From: Streptomyces mutomycini
GTDB taxonomy: Bacteria; Actinomycetota; Actinomycetes; Streptomycetales; Streptomycetaceae
Length of the DNA: 44,307 bases
Direction of reading: 5' to 3'
Assembly (NCBI RefSeq): GCF_001700505.1
Contig: NZ_MAPV01000033.1
Coordinates: forward strand, 1-44,307
A model generated the notes under the pieces. It made no database searches and was not told the origin of the DNA. It saw only the letters and a program-made list of their open reading frames with translations. Both the position numbers and the translations under genes were made by a program. Shown here piece after piece: positions 7,281 to 15,197 of the stretch (positions are counted from its first letter, which is position 1; each line of letters opens with the position of its first letter).

Positions 7281-8753
7281 CTAGATCACCAGGCTCAGCG
7301 CCGCCGCGACCACGAAGCCTGCGACCGAGAGGACCGTTTCCAGGACCGTCCAGGTCTTCAGGGTGTCCCGCTCGGAGATGCCGAAGTACTTCGAGACCAT
7401 CCAGAATCCGCCGTCGTTGACGTGCGAGGCGAAGATGGAGCCCGCCGAGATCGCCATGATGATCAGCGCGAGGTGGGCCTGCGACATGTCCTGGCCCTCG
7501 ACGAGCGGGACGACGATGCCGGCGGTGGTGACGATCGCGACCGTCGCCGAGCCCTGCGCGACCCGCAGGACGACGGAGATCAGCCAGGCCAGCAGGATGA
7601 CCGGCAGGCCGACGTCGTTGAAGGTGTCGGCGAGCGCGTCGGCGATGCCGCTTCCCTTGAGTACGGCTCCGAAGATCCCGCCCGCGCCGACGACCAGCAG
7701 GATGTTGCCGACGGGCTTGAGCGAGGACGTCGAGACGGACTCGAGGGACTTGCGGGACCAGCCGCGCCTGATGCCCAGCAGGTAGTAGGCGAGGAACAGG
7801 GCGATCGTCAGCGCGACGAAGGGGTTGCCGAAGAACTCGACGACCGAGCGCAGGGTGGACGGGTCGAGTGCGATGGAGGAGAACGTCGCGGCCAGGATGA
7901 GCACCAGCGGGGTGCCGATGATCGCGAGCACGGTGCCGAGCGGGACGGGCTTCTCCGGCGGGGTGACACCGGCCGCGCTCTGTTCGACGACGACGGCGGC
8001 CTTGGACTCCTCGGCCGCCTCGACCATGTCCTGCGGTACGTCGACGAAGATGCGCTTGCCGATCCAGGCGGCGTAGCCCCAGGCGGCGAGGACGGACGGG
8101 ATGCCGACGAGGGCGCCCATCAGGATGACCCAGCCTAGGGAGACGTTGAAGAGGCCCGCCGCGGCGACCGGTCCGGGGTGCGGCGGCAGGAACGCGTGGG
8201 TCATGGAGAGACCGGCCAGCAGCGGCATCGCGTACAGGACGACGGACTTGCCGGAGCGCTTCGCGGCGGCGTACACGATCGGTGCGAGGACGAAGATGCC
8301 GACGTCGAAGAAGACCGGGATGCCGAAGATGAGGCCGGTGAGGCCCATGGCGAGCGGGGCGCGCTTCTCGCCGAAGAGATTCAGCAGGCGGCCGCTCAGG
8401 ACCTCCGCGCCGCCGGACACCTCCAGGATGGCGCCGAGCATCGTGCCGAGGCCGATGATGATCGCGACGTGTCCGAGGATGCCGCCCATGCCGGACTCGA
8501 TGACGGAGACCGCGGCGGACTTCTGGACCGTGCCGAAGAGTTCGGTGACGGAGAGACCGGCACCCAGGCCGACGGCTATGGACACGGCGAGCAGCGCGAC
8601 GAACGGCTGCAGCCTGACCTTGATGATCAGGTAGAGCAGGAGTGCGATCCCCAGGGCGGCGACGGTCAGCAGACCGGGGGTCCCTCCGATCAGGAGGAGC
8701 AGTCCACCGGTGTGGGGTGGCACTTCGGGCGCGGGGGCGGCGGCGAGCAGCAT
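7281..8753 (-). CDS. GntP-family permease (gluconate/D-serine type)
   Basis: A 490-residue membrane protein with about 12-14 transmembrane helices and family hallmarks such as GIPVFFDVGIFVLAPI, THAFLPPHPGPVAAA (about 185-205), VLRVAQGSATVAIVTTAG and the SHVNDGGFWMVSKYFG stretch near the C-terminus. GntP proteins are H+ symporters for sugar acids; the E. coli member DsdX takes D-serine. It is the last gene of the minus-strand operon (kinase, IclR, RidA, GntP) and ends in front of a strong terminator. Its place beside a KDG kinase-like enzyme and a PLP dehydratase points to uptake of an (amino)aldonate such as N-acetylglucosaminate, gluconate-like acids or a D-amino acid. The family call is firm; the substrate is inferred. 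Confidence 0.9.
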   Translation of the reverse strand: MLLAAAPAPEVPPHTGGLLLLIGGTPGLLTVAALGIALLLYLIIKVRLQPFVALLAVSIAVGLGAGLSVTELFGTVQKSAAVSVIESGMGGILGHVAIIIGLGTMLGAILEVSGGAEVLSGRLLNLFGEKRAPLAMGLTGLIFGIPVFFDVGIFVLAPIVYAAAKRSGKSVVLYAMPLLAGLSMTHAFLPPHPGPVAAAGLFNVSLGWVILMGALVGIPSVLAAWGYAAWIGKRIFVDVPQDMVEAAEESKAAVVVEQSAAGVTPPEKPVPLGTVLAIIGTPLVLILAATFSSIALDPSTLRSVVEFFGNPFVALTIALFLAYYLLGIRRGWSRKSLESVSTSSLKPVGNILLVVGAGGIFGAVLKGSGIADALADTFNDVGLPVILLAWLISVVLRVAQGSATVAIVTTAGIVVPLVEGQDMSQAHLALIIMAISAGSIFASHVNDGGFWMVSKYFGISERDTLKTWTVLETVLSVAGFVVAAALSLVI

Positions 8754-8802
8754 GAGCGGTCAACTCCGGTGGTGACAGGGTCCTTCGGGGCAGGGGGGAG
8801 CG

Positions 8803-8846
8803 CGGCACGGCGCCCGTGTGCGGGTGGGGGACGGGGCGCCGTGCCG
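8803..8846 (-). terminator. Intercistronic hairpin between ridA-like gene and gntP
   Basis: A perfect 13-bp stem (CGGCACGGCGCCC with its complement) around an 18-base loop in the 160-base gap between the RidA and GntP genes. It may attenuate transcription or protect upstream mRNA, so that the permease is made in different amounts from the enzymes. Confidence 0.5.
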
Positions 8847-8913
8847 TGGGGCGAGCGGTTCAGGAAGCCGGCTGTACGGGGATCCGGGACGACCGGGCCG
8901 GCGGATCAGATGG

Positions 8914-9324
8914 TCAGCCGAGGACGGCGAGGGCGTCGATCTCGATGAGGAGCCCCTCGGGCAGGCCGACGTACACCGTCGTACGGGCGGAGGCGGGAGC
9001 CTTGAGGCCCTGCTCCTCGAAGTACTCGTTGTAGATCGCGTTCATCTCGGCGAAGTGGTCGACGTCCGTGAGGTAGACGCGCATCATCATGACGTCGTCC
9101 CAGCTCGCGCCGCCCTCCTCCAGGATCGCCTTGACGTTGGCGAAGGTCTGCAGGGTCTGCTCGCGCAGCGTCGGGCCGGCCGGGGTGGGGGCCTGTCCCT
9201 CCACGGCGGGCAGGAAGCCGACCTGACCGGCGACCTGGAGGATGTTCCCCTTCTTCACGCCGTGCGAGAACTTCGCGGGAGGCGTGGTGTGGGTGCTGGG
9301 GGTGAGGGCGGTCTTCTCGGTCAT
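8914..9324 (-). CDS. RidA-family enamine/imine deaminase
   Basis: A 136-residue RidA (YjgF/YER057c/UK114) protein. It has the typical N-terminal AKFSHGVKKGNILQVAGQVG stretch and near the C-terminus SARTTVYVGLP, where the Arg corresponds to the substrate-carboxylate Arg of RidA (Arg105 in E. coli). RidA proteins form trimers that hydrolyse reactive 2-aminoacrylate and similar enamines released by PLP dehydratases. Here a fold-type-III PLP dehydratase-like gene lies in the divergent arm, so the partner is evident. The gene begins 6 bases after the IclR stop and is probably co-transcribed. Some members of the wider family lack deaminase activity; the Arg argues this one has it. Confidence 0.87.
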   Translation of the reverse strand: MTEKTALTPSTHTTPPAKFSHGVKKGNILQVAGQVGFLPAVEGQAPTPAGPTLREQTLQTFANVKAILEEGGASWDDVMMMRVYLTDVDHFAEMNAIYNEYFEEQGLKAPASARTTVYVGLPEGLLIEIDALAVLG

Positions 9325-9330
9325 GGTGGT

Positions 9331-10089
9331 TCAGGCTTTCTTGGTGGGGGTGGTGCCGGAGTACTCCCGGCTGATGGTGTCCGCGGTGCGGCGCACCAGC
9401 GGGAGCAGGGTGAGGAGTTCCTCGGCGGTGACGACAACGTTCGGTGCGGACACCGACATGGCGGCGACGACCCGCCCGTCCGCGCCCCGGATGGGGGCGC
9501 CGACGCAGTTGATGGACTCCTCGTGGCCGCCGAGGTCGGTGGCCCATCCCTGTTCGCGTACGACGGCGAGCTCCTTGAGGAAGGCGCCTGCGTTCGGGAC
9601 CGAACGGGACGTGTACATGGGGTAGTCGAGCCGTTCGGCGATCGCGCGCCGTTCGGGCTCGGTGAGGTCGGCGAGGAGCAGCTTGGCGACCGCGGCGACG
9701 GTGATCGCGACGGGTTTGCCGATCCGTGAGTACATGCGCACGGGGTAGCGGCTCTCGACCTTGTCGATATAGAGGACCTCGTTCTCCTCGTACACCGCGA
9801 GGTGGACGGTGTGCCCGCACTGCTCGTTGAGTGCGACGAGGTGGCTGTGGGCGATCTCGCGCACGTCGAGGTTCTCGACGGCTTCCTGCGCGAGGGCGAA
9901 GAGCCGCGCGCCGAGGCGGTAGCGCTGGTCCTCCTGGCGGTAGACGAGGCCGTGCTCGTGGAGCGTACGGAGCAGGCGCAGCGCCGTGGACTTGTGGACG
10001 CCGAGCCGCTCGGCGACCTGGCCGAGGTCGGCGGGGCCCTGGGCGAGCAGCGGCAGGATGCTCAGCGCGCGGTCGACGGTCTGGCTCAT
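9331..10089 (-). CDS. IclR-family transcriptional regulator
   Basis: A 252-residue regulator. The N-terminal winged helix (about 1-65) has LGQVAERLGVHKSTALRLLRTL as the recognition region. The C-terminal IclR effector domain (about 75-245) carries CVGAPIRGADGRVVAAMSVSAP. The ATG overlaps the TGA of the kinase gene (ATGA), so the two are translationally coupled. IclR proteins such as KdgR commonly control sugar-acid catabolism and answer to an acid intermediate. The likely target is the 8-5-8 inverted repeat at 11240-11260 between the divergent arms. Confidence 0.92.
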   Translation of the reverse strand: MSQTVDRALSILPLLAQGPADLGQVAERLGVHKSTALRLLRTLHEHGLVYRQEDQRYRLGARLFALAQEAVENLDVREIAHSHLVALNEQCGHTVHLAVYEENEVLYIDKVESRYPVRMYSRIGKPVAITVAAVAKLLLADLTEPERRAIAERLDYPMYTSRSVPNAGAFLKELAVVREQGWATDLGGHEESINCVGAPIRGADGRVVAAMSVSAPNVVVTAEELLTLLPLVRRTADTISREYSGTTPTKKA

Positions 10090-11144
10090 GTGACTCGTAC
10101 CTCCTCGTTCGCCCCGGCGGCGAGTGTCCAGCCGGGGCCGAGACGAAGTGTGCCCCAGGCGTCGTCCTCCAGGGCGGCGAGCCGGTCGGCGTACGCGCGG
10201 GGCGGGGGGCCGGTGAGGTCGCCGGGGACGGTGAGGACGGCGGCGGCCATGAGGTGGCCGTGCCGGGCGCGGTCGCGTACGGGCAGGTCGCGCAGGGTGG
10301 CGGAGAGGAATCCCGCGGCGAAGGCGTCGCCCGCGCCGACGGCGGCCACGACGTCGACGCGCAGGGAGGGGACGCCGGTGACGGTGTCACTCTCCGGGCT
10401 GTCGCCCGTCCGCGAGAAGACGGTGACGCCCTGTGCGCCCCGCTTCACGACCAGGACGCCGGGCTCCGGAAGGGCCGCGCGGATCGCTTCCGCGCCGCGG
10501 ACGCCCCATGCCTCCTCCGCCTCGTCCTCGCCGACGAAGACGAGGTCGCAGCGGCGGGCGAGGTCGAGGAGCACCTCGGGGCCGGCCGCGCCGTCCCGCC
10601 AGAGGCCGGGGCGGTGGTTGACGTCGAAGGAGATCAGCGGGCGGGCGTCGCGCGGCGCGGTGAGGTCGTGGAGGAGTGCCAGGCAGTCGGCGGAGAGCGC
10701 GGCGGTGATTCCGGAGAGGTGCAGGACGCGGGCGGGGAGGAGATCCTCGTACGGGACGTTGTCCGGGGACATCGCGGAGGCCGCGGAACCGGCCCGGTAG
10801 TACGCCACCTCGTGCGTGTCGGTGGCCCGGTCCGTCGCGGTGCGGAAGTAGATGCCGGTGGGGCGGTCCGGGTCGCGGCGCACGGCCGAGGTGTCGACCC
10901 CGTAGCCGGTGATCGTGTCGACGAGGTGGTCACCGAAGCCGTCGGCGCCGACCCTGCCCACCCACTTCGCCCGGTGGCCCGCGGCGGCGAGCGCGCAGGC
11001 GACGTTGGACTCGGCGCCGCCGATGCCCCGGCCGAAGGAGGGGACGTCGGCGAGGCGGCCCGGCTGCGAGGGCAGGAACGTCACCATGGACTCGCCGAGG
11101 CAGACGACGTCCGCGGTGGCTGTCCTGGCTGCGGATCCGGACAC
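10086..11144 (-). CDS. PfkB-family sugar kinase (2-keto-3-deoxygluconate kinase-like)
   Basis: A 352-residue ribokinase-type enzyme. The GTG start follows GAGGAG by 6 bases. Motifs are GESMVTFLP near the N-terminus, GGAESNVACALAAAG (PfkB signature 1), FDVNHRPGLW (close to the FDxNxRxxLW of KDG kinases) and VGAGDAFAAGFL with the catalytic Asp (signature 2). The Asp-Thr/Pro usually found just before GAGD is Ala-Ala-Val here, a small deviation. The predicted reaction is ATP-dependent phosphorylation of 2-keto-3-deoxygluconate to KDPG. It is the first gene of the minus-strand operon and overlaps iclR. Fructokinase or another ketose kinase remains possible; no KDPG aldolase gene is in the window. 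Confidence 0.82.
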   Translation of the reverse strand: MSGSAARTATADVVCLGESMVTFLPSQPGRLADVPSFGRGIGGAESNVACALAAAGHRAKWVGRVGADGFGDHLVDTITGYGVDTSAVRRDPDRPTGIYFRTATDRATDTHEVAYYRAGSAASAMSPDNVPYEDLLPARVLHLSGITAALSADCLALLHDLTAPRDARPLISFDVNHRPGLWRDGAAGPEVLLDLARRCDLVFVGEDEAEEAWGVRGAEAIRAALPEPGVLVVKRGAQGVTVFSRTGDSPESDTVTGVPSLRVDVVAAVGAGDAFAAGFLSATLRDLPVRDRARHGHLMAAAVLTVPGDLTGPPPRAYADRLAALEDDAWGTLRLGPGWTLAAGANEEVRVT

Positions 11145-11206
11145 TCTGGGCTCCTCATGGTCGGCCGTGGGCGCCGGTGCTCACCATTGACCCGGCATCG
11201 GCCAGG

Positions 11207-11236
11207 ATGTTAGACAGCGTTAAGCGATATGCGCAA
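11207..11236 (-). promoter_or_regulatory. Promoter of the kinase-iclR-ridA-gntP operon
   Basis: On the minus strand TTGCGC (11236-11231) and TAACAT (11212-11207) are separated by 18 bases. The pair resembles a vegetative promoter and lies 63 bases before the kinase start, directly next to the inverted repeat at 11240-11260. Confidence 0.5.
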
Positions 11237-11239
11237 TGG

Positions 11240-11260
11240 TCGTTGCAGAGAATGCAACGA
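11240..11260. promoter_or_regulatory. Inverted repeat, probable IclR operator
   Basis: TCGTTGCA-GAGAA-TGCAACGA is a perfect 8-bp inverted repeat with a 5-base spacer, between the divergent arms. It abuts the -35 of the minus-strand promoter and ends 22 bases before the TTG start of the PLP enzyme, just ahead of its ribosome site. One regulator bound here could control both arms. Confidence 0.7.
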
Positions 11261-11282
11261 TGACGTTTCCGAGGAGGATCCC

Positions 11283-12608
11283 TTGGCCGCCCAGCAGCAC
11301 GCCGAACAGTCCGTGCCGGCACTCGCCGGTGAATCCGTGACGGCACTCGCCGGTGAAGTGGTCGACCACCGCTTCAAGGCGCTGCCGCCCGACGCGGAGG
11401 GGATGACCGTCGGCGCCCTCGCGGCCGAGCGCCGCAACCTCTTCACGGGCGGCTTCACCACCCCCGTACTGGCCCTGTCGGCGGAGTCGGTCGAGGCCAA
11501 CCTCGCCCTGCTCGAGACGTACGCGGAGCGGCACGGCCTGGCCTTCGCGCCGCACGGCAAGACGTCGATGTCCCCGCAGCTGTTCGCCCGTCAGCTGGAG
11601 TACGGCGCGTGGGGCATCACCGCCGCCGTCCCCCACCAGGCCCGGGTCTACCGCGCCTACGGAATCCGGCGGATCTTCCTGGCCAACGAGCTCGTCGACG
11701 CGGTGGCGCTGCGCTGGCTGGCCGGCGAGCTGGACGCCGACCCGGAGTTCACGTTCGCCTGCTACGTCGACTCCGTGCGCGGCGTCGAGCTGATGGACGA
11801 GGCCCTGCGCGCGGCCGGTGCCGTGCGCCCGGTCGACGTCGTGGTGGAGCTGGGAGCCGGCCAGGGCGCCCGCACCGGCGCCCGCACGGAGGCCGACTGC
11901 GCGGCGGTCGCCGACGCGGTGGCCGCCGCGTCCACCCTGCGCCTGGTGGGCGTCGCCGGTTACGAGGGCGAGGTGCCGGACGCCTCCCCCGAGCGGGTAC
12001 GGGAGTGGCTGCGCCGGCTCGTCGCGCTGGCCGCCGGCTTCGACGCGGCCGGCCGCTTCAGCGCCCTCACCGACGGCGAGGAGATCCTGGTCAGTGCGGG
12101 CGGCAGCGCGTGGTTCGACGCGGTCGCCGACGTCTTCGCCGACGTCCCCGCGCTGAGCCGGCCCGTCCTCAGGCTGCTGCGCTCCGGGGCGTACGTGAGC
12201 CACGACGACGGCCACTACCGCCACCTCACCCCCTTCAACCGGATCCCCGAGGAGGGCACGCTGCAGCCCGCCTTCCGGCTCTGGGCGCAGGTCGTCTCCC
12301 GCCCCACCCCCGAGCAGGCCTTCGTCAACGCGGGCAAGCGCGACGCCGCCTACGACCTGGACCTCCCCGAGGCGCAGGTCGTCCGCTCCGGACGCGACGG
12401 CTCGGTGCGGCCGGCCACCGGTGTCACCGTCAGCGGGCTGTCCGACCAGCACGGCTGGGTGCGTACGGACGCGGGCGCGGAGCTGGAGGTCGGCGACTGG
12501 ATCGGCATGGGTCTCTCGCACCCCTGCACCTCCTTCGACAAGTGGCAGCTCATCCCGCTGGTCGAGGCGGACGGCACGGTCACCGACTACATCCGCACCT
12601 TCTTCTGA
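11283..12608 (+). CDS. Fold-type-III PLP deaminase/dehydratase (D-serine or D-glucosaminate dehydratase-like)
   Basis: A 441-residue enzyme of the alanine racemase-like fold, in the D-threonine aldolase/D-serine dehydratase group. The TTG at 11283 is chosen because GAGGAGG lies 5 bases before it; an ATG at 11229 would place the operator inside the gene. APHGKTSMSP carries the PLP-binding Lys, and SHPCTSF near residue 410 supplies the His-x-Cys zinc site of the DSD1 group. These enzymes release ammonia from a beta-hydroxy D-amino acid to give a 2-keto acid through an enamine, which suits the neighbouring RidA. A Pseudomonas D-glucosaminate dehydratase is, as I recall, of this fold and yields 2-keto-3-deoxygluconate, the substrate expected for the divergent kinase. 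D-serine or D-threonine are alternatives. A 24-bp tandem duplication (11311-11358) repeats SV(P/T)ALAGE. Confidence 0.85.
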   Translation: MAAQQHAEQSVPALAGESVTALAGEVVDHRFKALPPDAEGMTVGALAAERRNLFTGGFTTPVLALSAESVEANLALLETYAERHGLAFAPHGKTSMSPQLFARQLEYGAWGITAAVPHQARVYRAYGIRRIFLANELVDAVALRWLAGELDADPEFTFACYVDSVRGVELMDEALRAAGAVRPVDVVVELGAGQGARTGARTEADCAAVADAVAAASTLRLVGVAGYEGEVPDASPERVREWLRRLVALAAGFDAAGRFSALTDGEEILVSAGGSAWFDAVADVFADVPALSRPVLRLLRSGAYVSHDDGHYRHLTPFNRIPEEGTLQPAFRLWAQVVSRPTPEQAFVNAGKRDAAYDLDLPEAQVVRSGRDGSVRPATGVTVSGLSDQHGWVRTDAGAELEVGDWIGMGLSHPCTSFDKWQLIPLVEADGTVTDYIRTFF

Positions 12609-12657
12609 CCGCGGCGGGAGCGGCGGAGCCCTCCCCCACCCCGAAAGGCCACATCTC

Positions 12658-14280
12658 ATGGACCTGGTCATCCGCGACGCCCGCGTCGTCGACGGCACCG
12701 GCGGCCCCTCCTACCGCGCCGACGTGGGCATCACGGACGGCCGGATCTCCGAGATCCGCCGCGAGGGCGACGGCCCCCGCCCCACCGCCGCCCGCACCCT
12801 GGACGCCGGCGGCCTCGCGCTCTCCCCGGGCTTCATCGACATGCACGCGCACAGCGACCTCGCCCTGCTGCGCGACCCGGACCACAGCGCGAAGGCCGCC
12901 CAGGGCGTCACCCTCGAAGTCCTCGGCCAGGACGGCCTGTCGTACGCCCCCGCCGACGACCGCACCCTCGCCGAGGTCCGCCGCTCCATCGCCGGCTGGA
13001 ACGGCGACGGCAGTGACATCGACTTCGACTGGCGCACCGTCGGCGGCTATCTCGACCGCCTCGACCGGAACTTCGGCGGCCGGGGCATCGCCGTCAACGC
13101 CGCCTACCTCATCCCGCAGGGCACGGTCCGGATGCTCGCGGTGGGCTGGGACGACCGCCCCGCCACCGCCGCCGAGCTGGAGCACATGAAGGAGCTCGTC
13201 GCCCAGGGCATGGCCGAGGGCGCGGTAGGCATGTCCTCGGGACTGACCTACACCCCCGGGATGTACGCGAAGGACGCCGAACTCACCGAGCTGTGCCGGG
13301 TGGTGGCGGCGCACGACGGCTACTACTGCCCCCACCACCGCTCGTACGGCGCGGGAGCGCTCCAGGCGTACGAGGAGATGGTGCGGCTCACCCGCGACGC
13401 CGGCTGCGCCCTCCATCTCGCCCACGCCACGATGAACTTCGGCGTGAACAAGGGCAGGGCCCCGGAGCTCCTCTCCCTTTTGGACGACGCCCTCGCGGCC
13501 GGCGCGGACATCTCCCTCGACACCTATCCCTACACGCCCGGCTGCACGACCCTCGTGGCGATGCTGCCGAGCTGGTCGGGCGAGGGCGGGCCGGAGTCGC
13601 TCCTGACCCGGCTCGCGGACGAGGCGACGGCGGAGCGGATACGCCATCACCTGGAGGTCCTGGGCTCCGACGGCTGCCACGGCGTCCCGATCGAGTGGGA
13701 CAGCATCGAGATCTCCGGCGTCGGTTCACCCGCCCTGTCCGAATACGTCGGCCGTACGGTGGCCGAGTCGGCCCGGCTGCGCGGCGAGGAGCCCTGGGTG
13801 ACGGCCCGCCGGGTGCTCGTCGAGGACCGCCTCGGCACGACGATCCTCCAGCACGTCGGCCACGAGGAGAACGTCCGGCAGATCATGCGCCACCGGGTGC
13901 ACACCGGGGGCAGCGACGGCATCCTGCGGGGCGACAAGCCGCACCCCCGCGCCTACGGCACGTTCCCCCAGTACCTGGGCCGCTACGTGCGGGAGCTGGG
14001 CATCCTGTCCCTGGAGGAGTGCGTCGCCCACCTCACTTCCCGCCCGGCCGCCCGTCTGCGCCTGCCGGACCGCGGACTCGTACGCGAGGGCTACCGCGCG
14101 GACCTGGTCCTCTTCGATCCGGCCACGGTGGCGGCCGGATCGACGTTCGAGGAGCCGCGCACGCTCCCGGTGGGCATCCCGCACGTCCTGATCGACGGCC
14201 GCTTCGTCATCGAAGAGGGCAGGCGGACCTCCACGCTGGCGGGCCGGGCGGTGCGGGGCGGTGGCCGGCCGGCGGCCTGA
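12658..14280 (+). CDS. D-aminoacylase-family amidohydrolase (possible N-acetyl-D-glucosaminate deacetylase)
   Basis: A 540-residue metallo-hydrolase starting at ATG, 49 bases after the PLP enzyme and behind GAAAGG. FIDMHAHSD gives the amidohydrolase HxH (His63, His65). CPHHRSYG and LHLAHA carry further His residues, and GGSDGI holds the catalytic Asp (about Asp420). It closes with a composite beta domain. D-aminoacylases remove N-acyl groups from N-acyl-D-amino acids. The metal-ligand Cys of the characterised enzymes (GNCG) is replaced by Asp here (GQDG, Asp92), so this is a distinct subgroup. With the adjacent deaminase, kinase and GntP permease, N-acetyl-D-glucosaminate (a D-configured N-acetyl amino acid) is a credible substrate; ordinary N-acyl-D-amino acids are the conservative reading. 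Confidence 0.85.
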   Translation: MDLVIRDARVVDGTGGPSYRADVGITDGRISEIRREGDGPRPTAARTLDAGGLALSPGFIDMHAHSDLALLRDPDHSAKAAQGVTLEVLGQDGLSYAPADDRTLAEVRRSIAGWNGDGSDIDFDWRTVGGYLDRLDRNFGGRGIAVNAAYLIPQGTVRMLAVGWDDRPATAAELEHMKELVAQGMAEGAVGMSSGLTYTPGMYAKDAELTELCRVVAAHDGYYCPHHRSYGAGALQAYEEMVRLTRDAGCALHLAHATMNFGVNKGRAPELLSLLDDALAAGADISLDTYPYTPGCTTLVAMLPSWSGEGGPESLLTRLADEATAERIRHHLEVLGSDGCHGVPIEWDSIEISGVGSPALSEYVGRTVAESARLRGEEPWVTARRVLVEDRLGTTILQHVGHEENVRQIMRHRVHTGGSDGILRGDKPHPRAYGTFPQYLGRYVRELGILSLEECVAHLTSRPAARLRLPDRGLVREGYRADLVLFDPATVAAGSTFEEPRTLPVGIPHVLIDGRFVIEEGRRTSTLAGRAVRGGGRPAA

Positions 14281-14293
14281 CCCGGCCGGCCAC
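14261..14293. terminator. Bidirectional terminator overlapping the amidohydrolase 3' end
   Basis: GTGGCCGGCCGG and its exact complement form a 12-bp stem around a 9-base loop that contains the amidohydrolase stop codon. It ends 5 bases before the convergent protease stop, so one hairpin serves both genes. Confidence 0.65.
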
Positions 14294-14298
14294 CGGCC

Positions 14299-15138
14299 TC
14301 ACGGCTTGGGCAGGGTGCAACCGGCCCGGTTCAGGTCGATCTGGTTGCCGGTGCCGATGCACGGCACCATGTTGTACGTCTGCTGGGCGTAGTTGATGCC
14401 CTTGCGAACGGTCACGGTGCCGTCCTCGGCCACCTCGCACGGGTTGTTGTCCGTGCACCGCTGCCCGTCCTCGTTACCGGTGTTGTTGACGGCCACCACC
14501 TTGCCCGTCGCGTCGTCGATCACCGGGGACCCGGACGTACCGCCGATGGTCTGGCAGGCGGAGGTGTAGCGGACCGAGTCCTTCCAGGTCCAGGCCCCCT
14601 CCTTGAGGCGGTACGCGAAGCCGTCCACGGCGCAGCTGTAGGTGCGCTTCCAGTACCCGGAGGCGACCGTGATCGCCCTGCCCTGCGTCGGGCGCGCGGA
14701 GTCGAGTTCCAGGGCCTTGATGCCGTAGGAGCTCTCGATCTGGGCGTAGGTGCGGGTCAGCTGGTAGAGCGAGAGGTCGGTGTCCGTCATCGTCCCGTAG
14801 GCGATCTTGGACGCCCGCAGGGTGCCGACACCGCTGCCGGCGGCGTTCAGCAGGGTGAAGCTGCGGGTCGACGCCTTGTTGAGCACGACCTCGCCCGGGT
14901 CGGGGAAGCCGGTCTCCAGGCAGTGGCCGTTGGACAGCACGAGCGCGGGGTCGCCCGGCTGCGACGAGGGCGCCCGGACGACCGAGCCGGAGCAGTTGCT
15001 GAGCGCGACCGTGCCGGCGAAGGTGACCGCCTTGGCGCGGACTTCGGCCGTGTCCGGGTTCGTGGCCGCGGCCGCGGGTGCGACGCCCGCCCCGAGGAGC
15101 AGGACGGAAAGAAGTGCGCCGACGAGAGGCTTGTTCAT
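14299..15138 (-). CDS. Secreted trypsin-like serine protease
   Basis: A 279-residue secreted protein. The ATG follows GGAGGGG. A short signal peptide (about 1-25, LLSVLLLGAGVAPAAAA) precedes a chymotrypsin-fold domain with His72 in SNGHCL, Asp121 in TDTDLSLY and Ser202 in GGTSGSP, a complete triad. There are several paired cysteines. The GTSGSP form is that of trypsin-like peptidases of the V8/glutamyl endopeptidase side of S1. It probably acts outside the cell on protein substrates. Its neighbours on both sides are unrelated, and its own promoter lies upstream. Confidence 0.88.
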   Translation of the reverse strand: MNKPLVGALLSVLLLGAGVAPAAAATNPDTAEVRAKAVTFAGTVALSNCSGSVVRAPSSQPGDPALVLSNGHCLETGFPDPGEVVLNKASTRSFTLLNAAGSGVGTLRASKIAYGTMTDTDLSLYQLTRTYAQIESSYGIKALELDSARPTQGRAITVASGYWKRTYSCAVDGFAYRLKEGAWTWKDSVRYTSACQTIGGTSGSPVIDDATGKVVAVNNTGNEDGQRCTDNNPCEVAEDGTVTVRKGINYAQQTYNMVPCIGTGNQIDLNRAGCTLPKP

Positions 15139-15197
15139 GTGGGAGGTCCCCTCCAGATGCGTCTGTCACCGGAGTTCTTCCGGTTTTTGACATGCGC

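Noticed and set aside
11229..11282. ATG at 11229 as start of the PLP enzyme
   Set aside because: No ribosome site, and it would place a perfect operator-like palindrome within the coding region; the TTG at 11283 has GAGGAGG at proper distance.
7281..14280. Reading the cluster simply as a D-serine utilisation locus
   Set aside because: Kept as an alternative only: a KDG-kinase-like gene and a deacylase have no role in D-serine breakdown, though RidA, a GntP carrier and the DSD1-like enzyme would fit.
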